A DNA stretch of 14,190 nt from an archaeon (GTDB lineage Archaea > Micrarchaeota > Micrarchaeia > Anstonellales > Bilamarchaeaceae). The stretch is taken from positions 1 through 14,190 of the forward strand of contig JAGVPF010000038.1 of NCBI GenBank assembly GCA_020052325.1, written 5' to 3'. The notes beneath the pieces were generated by a model. The model worked only from the letters and a program-made list of their open reading frames with translations, was not told the DNA's origin and did no database searches. Both the position numbers and the translations under genes were made by a program. Each line of letters opens with the position of its first letter. Position 1 is the first letter of the stretch. Below are positions 5,260 to 12,475 of the stretch, one piece after another.

Positions 5260-6045
5260 ATGGACGGCTTCGTCAAATCGCTTTACACGCCACCCAAGGA
5301 CTCGCGCAAGGGGGACAACGGGCGGTTGCTTGTGATTGGCGGAAGCAGGGACTATCACGGCGCACCGATGTTCGCGCTGCTTGCGGCAAGGAGGTTTGTC
5401 GATTTGCTCTACTTTTTGCCGGGAGCGAAGGACGCCTTCCTGGTTAACGCTGTCAAAGCAATACCCGAAGCGATAGTTGTTGATAATTACAATAGCCCGG
5501 CAATCCGCGGCAAGCTGGACTGCGTCCTTTATGGAATCGGATTCGGCGATGCGAACCCAAAACTCCCAACCCCATCATCCGGAACGGCGCTCGTCTTCGA
5601 TGGGGACGGATTAAAGCGCGTGAAGGGCAAAATACCAAAAGGCGCCATACTCACCCCGCACGAGAGCGAGTTCAGGATGCTTTTCGGGGTTGAAGGAAGC
5701 GAAAGGAACGTATCGGAGATGGCGAAAAAACACGGGTGCGTCATCCTCAAGAAAGGACCGGTCGATATAATCGCAGACGGGAGGCCGGGTGACGGATGCG
5801 GACGGATTGTGACCAACCGCATCCACAACCAGGGCATGACCAAGGGCGGAACCGGGGACGTCCTTGCCGGGCTTGTGGCGGCCCTGGCCTGCAAGAACGA
5901 TGCATTCACGGCTGCCGTGGCCGGGGCGCGGATAAACGGCAACGCCGGCAACCTGCTCAAAAAAAGGCTCGGGTACAATTATTGCGCATCGGACCTGGCG
6001 GATGCGCTCGCTGAAAGCTACGCGATTCTCAAGGGACAGGAGTGA
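5260..6045 (+). CDS. nnrD: ADP-dependent NAD(P)H-hydrate dehydratase (single domain)
   Basis: Repairs damaged NAD(P)H by ATP/ADP-driven dehydration of the S-hydrate. The 261-aa ribokinase-fold protein shows KGDNGRLLVIGGS (17-29), DGDGL (114-118), LTPHESEF (131-138), KKGP (164-167) and the active-site NQGMTKGGTGDVLAG (190-204, with catalytic Asp200). The N-terminal epimerase (NnrE/YjeF_N) half found in fused archaeal and bacterial enzymes is absent, so the epimerase must be elsewhere or missing. AAGGAG at 5250-5255 sits 4 nt before the ATG, yet the shared box A predicts transcription starting right at the ATG. One of the two signals is therefore probably not used. It is the first gene of a three-gene operon. 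Confidence 0.93.
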   Translation: MDGFVKSLYTPPKDSRKGDNGRLLVIGGSRDYHGAPMFALLAARRFVDLLYFLPGAKDAFLVNAVKAIPEAIVVDNYNSPAIRGKLDCVLYGIGFGDANPKLPTPSSGTALVFDGDGLKRVKGKIPKGAILTPHESEFRMLFGVEGSERNVSEMAKKHGCVILKKGPVDIIADGRPGDGCGRIVTNRIHNQGMTKGGTGDVLAGLVAALACKNDAFTAAVAGARINGNAGNLLKKRLGYNYCASDLADALAESYAILKGQE

Positions 6046-6049
6046 TGGC

Positions 6050-6946
6050 ATGACGATACGGGACATCAACGCGGAAGACCTGAAAGGTTTCGATGGAACT
6101 GCGCTCGCAGACTGCGGCTTCCAGGCGACAAACATCGGCAAGGCCATAGACATCATCAGCAATATGAAGAAGGAAAAATCCACAGTCTTCCTGACGTTCA
6201 CCTCCAACATGATAGCGTCCGGCCTCCGGGGGATTGTCACCGAGATGTGCAAACGCAAATTCGTTGACGTCATTATCACCGCGGGCGGATCATTGGACCA
6301 CGACCTCATCAAGTCCGCAAAGCCCTACGAGCTCGGGGACTTCATGATGGACGATGCGGCGCTCCACAAGAAAGGCGTCAACAGGATAGGCAACATACTC
6401 GTTCCCAACGACCGCTACGAATACCTGGAAGGGTTCATGAAGGAGGTTTACGACGAGCTCTACACATCCGACAAGATGACGTGCCCATCTGCAATCGCAA
6501 GGAAAATCGGGGAGAAGACGAAAAGCGATTCGTTCCTGCACTGGTGCACGAAAAACAGGATTCCGGTGTTCTGCCCCGGAATCACGGATTCGGCCATCGG
6601 CCTCCAGACGTATTTCTACAAGCAGAGGAGGAAGGACTTCGGAATCGACGTCACAAAGGACATGAACGGGCTGGCCCAGCTTTCATTGAACGCGGACAGC
6701 ACCGGCGGCATCATCCTTGGCGGCGGGATTTCCAAGCACCACGCCATCGGGGTCAACCTTCTCCGGGGCGGGTTCGATTACGCGGTATATGTCACGACCT
6801 CATCGCCATGGGACGGCTCGCTCAGCGGCGCGCGCACGAACGAGGGCATCTCATGGGGCAAAATCAAGGAGAAGGCCAACCATGTGACGGTGGATGCGGA
6901 CGCGACGATTGCGCTGCCATTAATAATGTCGAAGTTCCTTGGGTGA
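6050..6946 (+). CDS. dys: Deoxyhypusine synthase
   Basis: Transfers the aminobutyl group of spermidine to a lysine of aIF5A using NAD+, the first step of hypusine formation, in the cytoplasm. The 298-aa protein has the DHS fold signatures: TSNMIASGLRG (51-61, NAD binding), AGGSLDHD (78-85), PVFCPGITD (172-180), the catalytic-lysine motif GGGISKHH (224-231, Lys229) and GARTNEGISWGK (260-271). It starts at 6050, four bases after the previous stop, with GGAG at 6039-6042; a nearer ATG at 6045 runs into a stop at once. Homospermidine synthase is a paralogous alternative, but the complete lysine motif and archaeal setting favour DHS. It is slightly shorter than typical family members. Confidence 0.94.
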   Translation: MTIRDINAEDLKGFDGTALADCGFQATNIGKAIDIISNMKKEKSTVFLTFTSNMIASGLRGIVTEMCKRKFVDVIITAGGSLDHDLIKSAKPYELGDFMMDDAALHKKGVNRIGNILVPNDRYEYLEGFMKEVYDELYTSDKMTCPSAIARKIGEKTKSDSFLHWCTKNRIPVFCPGITDSAIGLQTYFYKQRRKDFGIDVTKDMNGLAQLSLNADSTGGIILGGGISKHHAIGVNLLRGGFDYAVYVTTSSPWDGSLSGARTNEGISWGKIKEKANHVTVDADATIALPLIMSKFLG

Positions 6947-6951
6947 ATCGC

Positions 6952-7503
6952 ATGCTTGAATACATCATTGCCTTCCTGGCCGGCGCCCTTGTCAAGACTG
7001 TGGACTGGCTCGACGACACGAAGAAAAGCAAAAGCCCGGTCAAATACCTGCTCGGCGCGGTTTATGGGCTCCTGATTGGGTATATGATAGGCAAGGCATC
7101 GTTCTCGCTCATCTTCCTTGCCGCGCTGACAGCGCAGGTATTCGCGAGGAAGGTCGACACGACGGCGCACAAGCTTGGATTCCTCGTGGCCGCCGTCTCG
7201 CTGCTCTGGTTCAGCTTCCCCACGATAGATGCCGGACTTTTCATCCTGTTCCTCGCCCTCGCGTTCCTGGACGAGATTGATTATATTGGGAAGCTGAGGC
7301 CGATTAACGAATACAGGCCTTTCCTCAAAATCGGCGCCCTCCTGCCGGCATTGGTATTCGGGATATGGGACTATTTCTTCGGGATAATCATTTTCGACAT
7401 CGGCTACGAGCTTGTCGCAACGCTCACGCACAGCGGCGGGCAGGAGAAAGATTCGGCTACTCTGGAGAGGAAAGCGAAGAAAGGGTCCGCGAAGGCGCGC
7501 TAA
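6952..7503 (+). CDS. Unknown multi-pass membrane protein
   Basis: I do not assign a function. The 183-aa protein has about five or six hydrophobic segments (about 3-17, 31-48, 51-65, 75-90, 92-107, 125-151) and a Lys-rich cytoplasmic-looking tail (163-183). Charged residues at membrane edges stand out: DWLDD (18-22), ARKVD (65-69), and FLDEID (105-110). These could be functional, as such acidic clusters are rarely tolerated by chance in a membrane protein. The ATG at 6952 follows the dys stop by 5 nt; an in-frame GTG at 6943 overlapping that stop is the alternative. Its place as third gene of the nnrD-dys operon suggests co-expression, not a shared pathway. Similar architecture seems familiar from uncharacterised archaeal proteins, but I cannot name a family. 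Confidence 0.8.
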   Translation: MLEYIIAFLAGALVKTVDWLDDTKKSKSPVKYLLGAVYGLLIGYMIGKASFSLIFLAALTAQVFARKVDTTAHKLGFLVAAVSLLWFSFPTIDAGLFILFLALAFLDEIDYIGKLRPINEYRPFLKIGALLPALVFGIWDYFFGIIIFDIGYELVATLTHSGGQEKDSATLERKAKKGSAKAR

Positions 7504-7518
7504 AGGCTCTGCGCCCGC

Positions 7519-7524
7519 TTTTTT
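7519..7524 (+). terminator. T6 run after the nnrD-dys operon
   Basis: Six T lie 15 nt past the stop at 7503 inside GCGCCCGCTTTTTTGGCGCC, whose GCGCC and GGCGC arms can pair. It probably ends the operon before the priL promoter. Confidence 0.4.
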
Positions 7525-7548
7525 GGCGCCTCACCCCTCAAGCCCAAG

Positions 7549-7556
7549 TATTTTAG
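7549..7556 (+). promoter_or_regulatory. Putative box A of priL-priS
   Basis: TATTTTAG is centred about 29 nt upstream of the priL ATG at 7581. No Shine-Dalgarno precedes the ATG, consistent with a short or absent leader. Confidence 0.45.
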
Positions 7557-7580
7557 CGGTTTCCCAAGCATATCCTGTCC

Positions 7581-8534
7581 ATGGAGGAGGGGCTGGGCTT
7601 TGCTGTCAAATACCCGTTTAGCGCCAGCGCCAAAGCCGCCCTTTCGGGAACCGAGCTCAACGAGCGGATTGTGGACATGGCAATCGAGCGGCTTAAGAAG
7701 GCGCTCAAGGGCGACAAATCCGTCAAGATGCTCCTCCACGATTCGGACCGCAAGGAGGAGATCGCCTCATACGCCGCGGCGAGGATGATTCTTGGCCACT
7801 TGCGGAACAATTTCCTCACGAATTCCTTTGCAGTGAACGAATCGAAGAAGGTCCACGACCATCTCGACAAGGAGGATGTGAAGACCGTTGATGCGGTGGC
7901 CGCGGAGTTCGGGATTGTTTCGGGCTCGGCTGGCGGCAAGATGGACATTGACCTCCCGACTTATCTCAAATTCAGCACCCGCAACCCGCACTACCGCCTC
8001 ATCAACAGGCGCCTGATTTGCGGGAGGGTCGAGATAACATACGACGAGAAGAAGCGCCTTGTCGAAGAAGCGGTGAGGAAGCACATCGAAATCATCCCGC
8101 TTGTGAAAGACCCCCCGGACATCATAAAGTCCGCCGGAAAAAAACTCGTGGAGGAGCTTCCGAAAACCGAAAGCCGGATAATCGCGAACGTCAAGGAAGG
8201 CGACCATCCGCCCTGCGTCATGAGGCTCCTTGAGGAGATGAAGAAGCACCAGAACCTCCCGCACCAGGCCAGGGTATTCCTTTCATCATACCTCATCGCC
8301 GCAGGGATGAACGATGATGAGATAACGGGCCTGTTTTCGATGCTCCCGGATTTCAGCGAGAAGGTGACAAGGTACCAGGTGGGGCATATCCGGAGGAAAG
8401 AGTACAACGTCGCCTCGTGCGCGACGGTCATGACATACGGGCTCTGCTGCGCGGTCTGCAAAATCGGGAGCCCGCTGAACTGGCATTCGCTCGACGATTA
8501 CCGGAAAAAGGCAATCAGGGAGGGGACGGCCTGA
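7581..8534 (+). CDS. priL: DNA primase large subunit PriL
   Basis: Non-catalytic, iron-sulfur subunit of the archaeal primase that stabilises PriS and helps control primer length. The 317-aa protein shows an N-terminal helical domain and the conserved C-terminal Fe-S domain. Candidate [4Fe-4S] ligands are Cys212 (HPPC), Cys280 (ASC), Cys289 or 290 and Cys293, embedded in the familiar YNVASCATVMTYGLC block (275-289). The LPHQARVFLSSYL helix (226-238) is also typical. It is translated with priS: its stop TGA at 8532-8534 shares one base with the priS ATG. Primase subunits are fused in some DPANN archaea but remain separate here. Initiation at 7581 fits the box A. Confidence 0.93.
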   Translation: MEEGLGFAVKYPFSASAKAALSGTELNERIVDMAIERLKKALKGDKSVKMLLHDSDRKEEIASYAAARMILGHLRNNFLTNSFAVNESKKVHDHLDKEDVKTVDAVAAEFGIVSGSAGGKMDIDLPTYLKFSTRNPHYRLINRRLICGRVEITYDEKKRLVEEAVRKHIEIIPLVKDPPDIIKSAGKKLVEELPKTESRIIANVKEGDHPPCVMRLLEEMKKHQNLPHQARVFLSSYLIAAGMNDDEITGLFSMLPDFSEKVTRYQVGHIRRKEYNVASCATVMTYGLCCAVCKIGSPLNWHSLDDYRKKAIREGTA

Positions 8535-9631
8535 TGGGCGCAAACGAGGTTGATTTCGCTAGGAAGGTGTTCGCATCCTACTACGGCAAGGCGGAGTTCA
8601 GGATTCCGAAAATCGAGCAGAGGGAGTTCGGGATAGGCAACCAGAAGAAGATTGACGCAAGGCACCTCAACTTCGGAAACGCTCAGGAATTCCGGAACTA
8701 CCTCTGCAACAATACGCCGATGTTCGTCTCGCACTCGACATCATACTACGATTTCCCGGGCGCAAGCCCGATGCAGAAGAAAGGATGGAGGGGAGCGGAC
8801 CTGGTCTTCGACCTGGACATCCATGCGGAGGGGAAATACGGCGCATACGCACATCTTGGCCGTGTCAGGGAGGATGTCATCCGCCTAGTGAACGAGTTCA
8901 TCCTTGGGGACTTCGGGGTGAAGAAGGAGCACGTCGTAGTGGCATTCTCCGGCAACCGGGGCTACCATGTGCATGTCAGGGACCCGGCATACCTCGCCCT
9001 TGGCGGGGATGAACGCCGCGAACTGGTGGATTACATCATGGGCCAGGGCCTCAACTACACAGAGTTCTTTTCGCTTGAAGGCAGGCCGGCAAAGCTGATT
9101 GGGCCAAAGCCCAGCGAGGGCGGATACCGCGGGAGGCTCGCAAGGGGCACGATTAGGCTCCTTGAGGAGAGCCCGGGCACGCTCTCCAGGCTGTTTTCGA
9201 AGGAGAAGGAGAGGAACTTCTTCATCAGCGGCATCAACGAGGGCAACTGGAGCAGGACATCGCTCAAGTCGAACGACATCGTCGAACGGCTAAAGCCAGT
9301 CGCCGCGAACCTACCAGTCAACTCGGTCGATACGGATGTCGGCGTGACGCAGGATTTGAGCAAGCTGATACGGGTGCCGAATTCCATCCACGGCGACACG
9401 GGCCTAATAGCAAGGATTATCGATGATATCGCTAAGTTCAACCCCTGGATTGACGCCCGGATTCCGGGCGGGGCTCCGATAAAGGTGCGGTTTATCGAGG
9501 ATGTCCCGGCGATAGAGATGGACGAGGCGGTGGGGCCGTTCAAGAAAGACGATGAGTTGGAGCTTCCGCAATACCAGGCGCTGTTCTTCATGCTGAAAGG
9601 AAGCGCCATAATCAGCGATGCTAAAGACTGA
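8534..9631 (+). CDS. priS: DNA primase catalytic subunit PriS
   Basis: Synthesises RNA/DNA primers for replication. The 365-aa protein has the archaeo-eukaryotic primase signatures: VFDLDIH (91-97) with catalytic Asp93 and Asp95, the SGNRGYHVHV motif (139-148), and VDTDVGVTQDLSKLIRVPNS (265-284) with the third catalytic acid and nucleotide-binding residues. The zinc-knuckle cysteines that usually follow the first Asp motif are missing (its only Cys is 58), so this copy appears to have lost or replaced that structural zinc. The ATG overlaps the priL stop (TGATG), implying coupled translation and equimolar subunits. Its 3' end overlaps the convergent 9621 gene by 11 bp. Confidence 0.94.
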   Translation: MGANEVDFARKVFASYYGKAEFRIPKIEQREFGIGNQKKIDARHLNFGNAQEFRNYLCNNTPMFVSHSTSYYDFPGASPMQKKGWRGADLVFDLDIHAEGKYGAYAHLGRVREDVIRLVNEFILGDFGVKKEHVVVAFSGNRGYHVHVRDPAYLALGGDERRELVDYIMGQGLNYTEFFSLEGRPAKLIGPKPSEGGYRGRLARGTIRLLEESPGTLSRLFSKEKERNFFISGINEGNWSRTSLKSNDIVERLKPVAANLPVNSVDTDVGVTQDLSKLIRVPNSIHGDTGLIARIIDDIAKFNPWIDARIPGGAPIKVRFIEDVPAIEMDEAVGPFKKDDELELPQYQALFFMLKGSAIISDAKD

Positions 9632-10628
9632 GGCGGGAGACCACGTCGCGCAAATCATCTAACTGCATCCCGAAAAGCTTCCGGTAGGCCTCGTTGTATT
9701 CACCGATGGCAGCATTCCGCATCCTGATGAACTGCTCTGCGCAGGTGGAATCTAGCGTCTGGCCATACCTGGCTTGAAGTTCCTCGCGGAATGTCCATGC
9801 GATGCCCATCGCGACATCCTGCCGACTCATGCGATACCGCCCCGTAAGGCGCTTAACGAAGAATATTGCAGCCTCATCATGGGGGATGCTATCCCCGTTT
9901 CCGGCATTCTTTGTATTGGCGGGAAGGAGCGAGATGAACTCGTTGCGCCAAACGGTCAGTTGCGGTGCTTCACCAAGGTCAATAAGCGTCCTAAGCATCG
10001 CGAGATATTCCGCGCATTCCGTATCGAACGCAAGAAAAGGGAACCCGGCCAGGTTCCATAGAGAATGGTGTTGCGCATGCTCGAGTTCATGGACCATGAC
10101 AAACTGGTGTGGATAGAATTCCTGGTTTTTTCTGAGGAAAACCCCATAAAGAACGGAGTTGTATGCGCCGCCCCCGGCAAGATGGAGGCCGGATTCATCG
10201 CCGAGAACGCGCGCGATTCGGAGGTCGCCAAGGTATGAAATATCGCAGGCGCTCACCCGAAAATGAATGTGATTGTTGCTTGGTTTTTCAACGGCAACAG
10301 CCTGCAGGCCCAGCCTTGCATTGAAGGAATTGAACCTTGCCAGGTCATCCCAGAATGGCTTGAGGCGGAATAATGCCAGGCATTTATCGGCCTTTAACCC
10401 AAAAAGATGGCCTTCCGGCACGATTTTCTCGAGCGAGCGAGGCTCGGAGCGGACGGACTCGCCGCTTAGCGTCTCCTGCCCGCATAGTGCATTTTTCAGG
10501 AACGGGATTCGCGTGCTCAGACCTTTCATGGCATTGGCAGCAGCCTGGTTTTCCATCCTATGGTACAACCTGATCTTCCTTGAAGCAGGAGATAAGCCGA
10601 GTGAAAGATAGAGCGGTAGCACATCCAT
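9621..10628 (-). CDS. Unassigned HExxH putative zinc metallopeptidase
   Basis: I do not recognise the family. The 335-aa protein has no signal peptide or obvious membrane segment. VMVHELEHAQHH (178-188) contains an HExxH zinc motif (His180, Glu181, His184). TECAEYLAM follows about 20 residues later and offers Glu204 or Glu207 as third ligand, the gluzincin pattern. N-terminal to it, GLHLAGGGAYNSVLYG (147-162) resembles the edge strand that precedes zinc motifs. The C-terminal third is helical. The ATG at 10628 lies 27 nt from a TTTTAA box A (10653-10658) and has no Shine-Dalgarno. It overlaps priS convergently by 11 bp. A degenerate motif without protease activity is possible. Confidence 0.75.
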   Translation of the reverse strand: MDVLPLYLSLGLSPASRKIRLYHRMENQAAANAMKGLSTRIPFLKNALCGQETLSGESVRSEPRSLEKIVPEGHLFGLKADKCLALFRLKPFWDDLARFNSFNARLGLQAVAVEKPSNNHIHFRVSACDISYLGDLRIARVLGDESGLHLAGGGAYNSVLYGVFLRKNQEFYPHQFVMVHELEHAQHHSLWNLAGFPFLAFDTECAEYLAMLRTLIDLGEAPQLTVWRNEFISLLPANTKNAGNGDSIPHDEAAIFFVKRLTGRYRMSRQDVAMGIAWTFREELQARYGQTLDSTCAEQFIRMRNAAIGEYNEAYRKLFGMQLDDLRDVVSRLSL

Positions 10629-10652
10629 CGAAGAAGATGTGTATAGAAAAGG

Positions 10653-10658
10653 TTAAAA
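10653..10658 (-). promoter_or_regulatory. Putative box A of the HExxH gene
   Basis: TTTTAA on the minus strand is centred about 27 nt before ATG 10628, the leaderless spacing seen at other genes here. Confidence 0.5.
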
Positions 10659-10684
10659 GAGATAATAAAAATTAGAAATTACTG

Positions 10685-10692
10685 AAAAAAAA
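10685..10692 (-). terminator. T8 run after the 140-aa gene
   Basis: On the minus strand eight T immediately follow the TAA stop of the 10693-11115 gene. This is a strong archaeal-type terminator, and it isolates the HExxH gene downstream as its own unit. Confidence 0.55.
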
Positions 10693-11115
10693 TTATTTCT
10701 TCGCCGCGGGGGCCTTTGCCGCGCCGCCGTCCGTTGCCTTCGAGAGCTGGATTTTGGGCGGGATGAGCGGGGCTGTGAGGCCGAGCACGCGCGCAATCAG
10801 TGTGCCGTTCGCGCTGCCGCTGTAGTTGACCGCGCTCAGGACGACCGTCGCGTACTCATCAGGCACCTTCTTGTTCTTCTTCCAGGTCTCCGCGATTTCC
10901 TTCGAGAGCTTCGGCTCCTCCTTCGCGAGGATGATGCCGCGGATTTTTATCTGGCCCACGTCCTCCTGGTAATTGGCAGTGTAGACATAGGTAATCTCGA
11001 CAATCTCCTCTGCAAGCTTAACGTCCTCAAGCGAGATGTTTATGTTAAGGCCCTTTATGTTCGTCTTAGGCACTTTGTTCCCGCTGACTTCGAGTATCCT
11101 TTCACCAACAATCAT
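10693..11115 (-). CDS. Small conserved-looking archaeal protein of unknown function
   Basis: A 140-aa soluble protein. It is made of beta strands (about 22-30, 38-48, 54-66), then a helix (70-82, KEIAETWKKNKK) and a second helix (85-97), a TLIARVLGLTAPLIPPKIQL segment, and a low-complexity Ala/Lys tail (127-140). The strand-rich half recalls small SecB-like proteins of archaea, a resemblance I hold loosely. Start 11115 is set by GGAGG (11124-11128) at 8-nt spacing. It is the divergent neighbour of orc1/cdc6 and shares with it a control region holding ORB-like repeats, so replication-linked expression is possible. Archaeal origins often sit between such pairs. Confidence 0.75.
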   Translation of the reverse strand: MIVGERILEVSGNKVPKTNIKGLNINISLEDVKLAEEIVEITYVYTANYQEDVGQIKIRGIILAKEEPKLSKEIAETWKKNKKVPDEYATVVLSAVNYSGSANGTLIARVLGLTAPLIPPKIQLSKATDGGAAKAPAAKK

Positions 11116-11157
11116 TCAATTCGCCTCCATGATAAGTCGATGGGACTAATCTGGAGG

Positions 11158-11171
11158 AAAAAATATTAAAA
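11158..11171 (-). promoter_or_regulatory. Box A region of the 140-aa gene
   Basis: The minus strand reads TTTTAATATTTTTT. A start of transcription about 25 nt further gives a leader of about 24 nt that contains the GGAGG at 11124-11128. The same A/T stretch would be a natural unwinding element if an origin lies here. Confidence 0.5.
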
Positions 11172-11182
11172 CCTGAGCGAAA

Positions 11183-11221
11183 CCGATTAGTGGAAGTAAG
11201 CAGCGGCCGATTAGTGGAAGT
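11183..11221 (+). repeat. Two 15-bp direct repeats, ORB-like, upstream of orc1/cdc6
   Basis: CCGATTAGTGGAAGT occurs exactly at 11183-11197 and 11207-11221, 24 bp apart centre to centre. Its AGTGGAA core matches the core of archaeal mini-ORB sites (TTCCAGTGGAAAC-type). The second copy ends five bases before the cdc6 box A, so bound Orc1/Cdc6 would hinder TBP/TFB. Candidate origin or autoregulatory site. Confidence 0.6.
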
Positions 11222-11225
11222 TCGG

Positions 11226-11233
11226 TATAAAAA
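11226..11233 (+). promoter_or_regulatory. Putative box A of orc1/cdc6
   Basis: TATAAAAA is centred about 26 nt upstream of ATG 11256, predicting a leaderless mRNA. This supports that start over the in-frame GTG at 11190, which lies inside the repeats. Confidence 0.65.
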
Positions 11234-11255
11234 TGTTTCCTGTGTAAGCGTTGGC

Positions 11256-12446
11256 ATGGCTTCTTTTGATAAGATTCTTTCAGAGAAATCCATCTTCAAA
11301 GACCTCTCGGTCCTCTCCCCGCATTATGTGCCGAAGGATTTGCCGTACCGGCAGCACCAGATGCATGAGATACGGACTGTCCTGACGCCGGCATTGAAAG
11401 GGCAGAAACCCCGCAACCTGATAATATACGGGAAGACCGGAACCGGCAAGACGTGCACGACCAAAAAAATCATGGACGAGTTCACCCTGGCCGCCGCTTC
11501 CGGGAAGGCGAGCATGCATTATGTGAACTGCAGGATATACAATTCCCGCTACAGGATACTGCAGAGGATTCTCAAGGGATACCTGCCGGAGCTGGAGAAG
11601 GCGGGGTTCGGGCTCCCGTTCCTTTATGAGAAGCTTGTGGAAATCGCATCAAACGGCGAGCAGCTGGTCATCATCCTCGATGAGATTGACATGGTGAAGG
11701 ACCTTGACGAGCTCGTGTATACGCTGACTCGCTCGAACGACGAGATAAAGAAGGGGGGCGTCACAATCGTGGGGATTTCAAACAAGCTCTCGTTCAAGGA
11801 TTCGCTTGACGCACGGAGCAAGAGCAGCCTGTATGAGACCGAGATGATATTCCAGCCGTATACGGCAGAGCAGCTCCAGAAGATACTCGACCAGCGGGTG
11901 AAGGAGGGGTTCGCCGACGGCGTCGTCGAGTCGGGCGCTGTGAACCTGGCCGCCGCGATAACCTCGCAGGAGAGCGGGGATGCGCGCTACGCATTGAAGC
12001 TCCTGAACAAGGCCGGGGAGATGGCACAGCAGTCGGGACGCGAGAAGGTCACCGATGACGATGTGGAATCGGCCAGGAAGAGCGTGGAGATAGACCTGAC
12101 GGTGGAGACGATAAACACGCTTCCGGAAATGCACCAGCTCGTCCTGCACGCTATAGCCACGCTCACCAGCTCGGGCAGCAGGTATTCCAGGCTCGAAGGG
12201 GTGGACAGCGGATTCCTGTTCTCCGGCGAGGTTTACGAGCAGTACGAACGCGCCTGCAAGGGCGCGAAGAAGCGGCCGCGCAGCTCCAGATGGTACAAGG
12301 AATACCTCAATGATTTGGAAACGCTCGGCATGATAGTCACAACGCCAAGCGGAAAGGGGATACGGGGCCAGACGACGCTTATCAAGCTCGGGCCTAGCCC
12401 TGAAAGCGTGATGGGCGTGCTGAAAAAGAACCTGTTCGGCGGCTGA
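11256..12446 (+). CDS. cdc6: Orc1/Cdc6 origin-recognition AAA+ protein
   Basis: Binds replication origins and loads MCM helicase. The 396-aa protein has the N-terminal segment PHYVPKDLPYRQHQ (22-35) typical of the family, Walker A GKTGTGKT (59-66), Walker B LVIILDEID (137-145), sensor 1 Asn176 in VGISN, the sensor 2 arginine in GDARYAL (Arg244) and a C-terminal winged-helix domain (about 300-396) that contacts DNA. The length fits the family. The gene's leaderless promoter and the adjacent ORB-like repeats suggest that it sits next to an origin and regulates its own transcription. priL-priS lie about 1.6 kb upstream on the same strand, but three promoters separate them. Confidence 0.95.
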   Translation: MASFDKILSEKSIFKDLSVLSPHYVPKDLPYRQHQMHEIRTVLTPALKGQKPRNLIIYGKTGTGKTCTTKKIMDEFTLAAASGKASMHYVNCRIYNSRYRILQRILKGYLPELEKAGFGLPFLYEKLVEIASNGEQLVIILDEIDMVKDLDELVYTLTRSNDEIKKGGVTIVGISNKLSFKDSLDARSKSSLYETEMIFQPYTAEQLQKILDQRVKEGFADGVVESGAVNLAAAITSQESGDARYALKLLNKAGEMAQQSGREKVTDDDVESARKSVEIDLTVETINTLPEMHQLVLHAIATLTSSGSRYSRLEGVDSGFLFSGEVYEQYERACKGAKKRPRSSRWYKEYLNDLETLGMIVTTPSGKGIRGQTTLIKLGPSPESVMGVLKKNLFGG

Positions 12447-12475
12447 TTCGGATGCGGTCGCAGTCACGGCATTAG

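Noticed and set aside
6481..6951. A long N-terminal extension (157 codons) of the 6952 membrane protein
   Set aside because: It would overlap the deoxyhypusine synthase gene in another frame; that translation is Arg/Gly/His-rich without structure, and ATG 6952 follows the dys stop neatly.
11190..11255. GTG start of cdc6 at 11190
   Set aside because: It would place the box A and the ORB-like repeats inside the coding region; the protein family begins near the Met at 11256.
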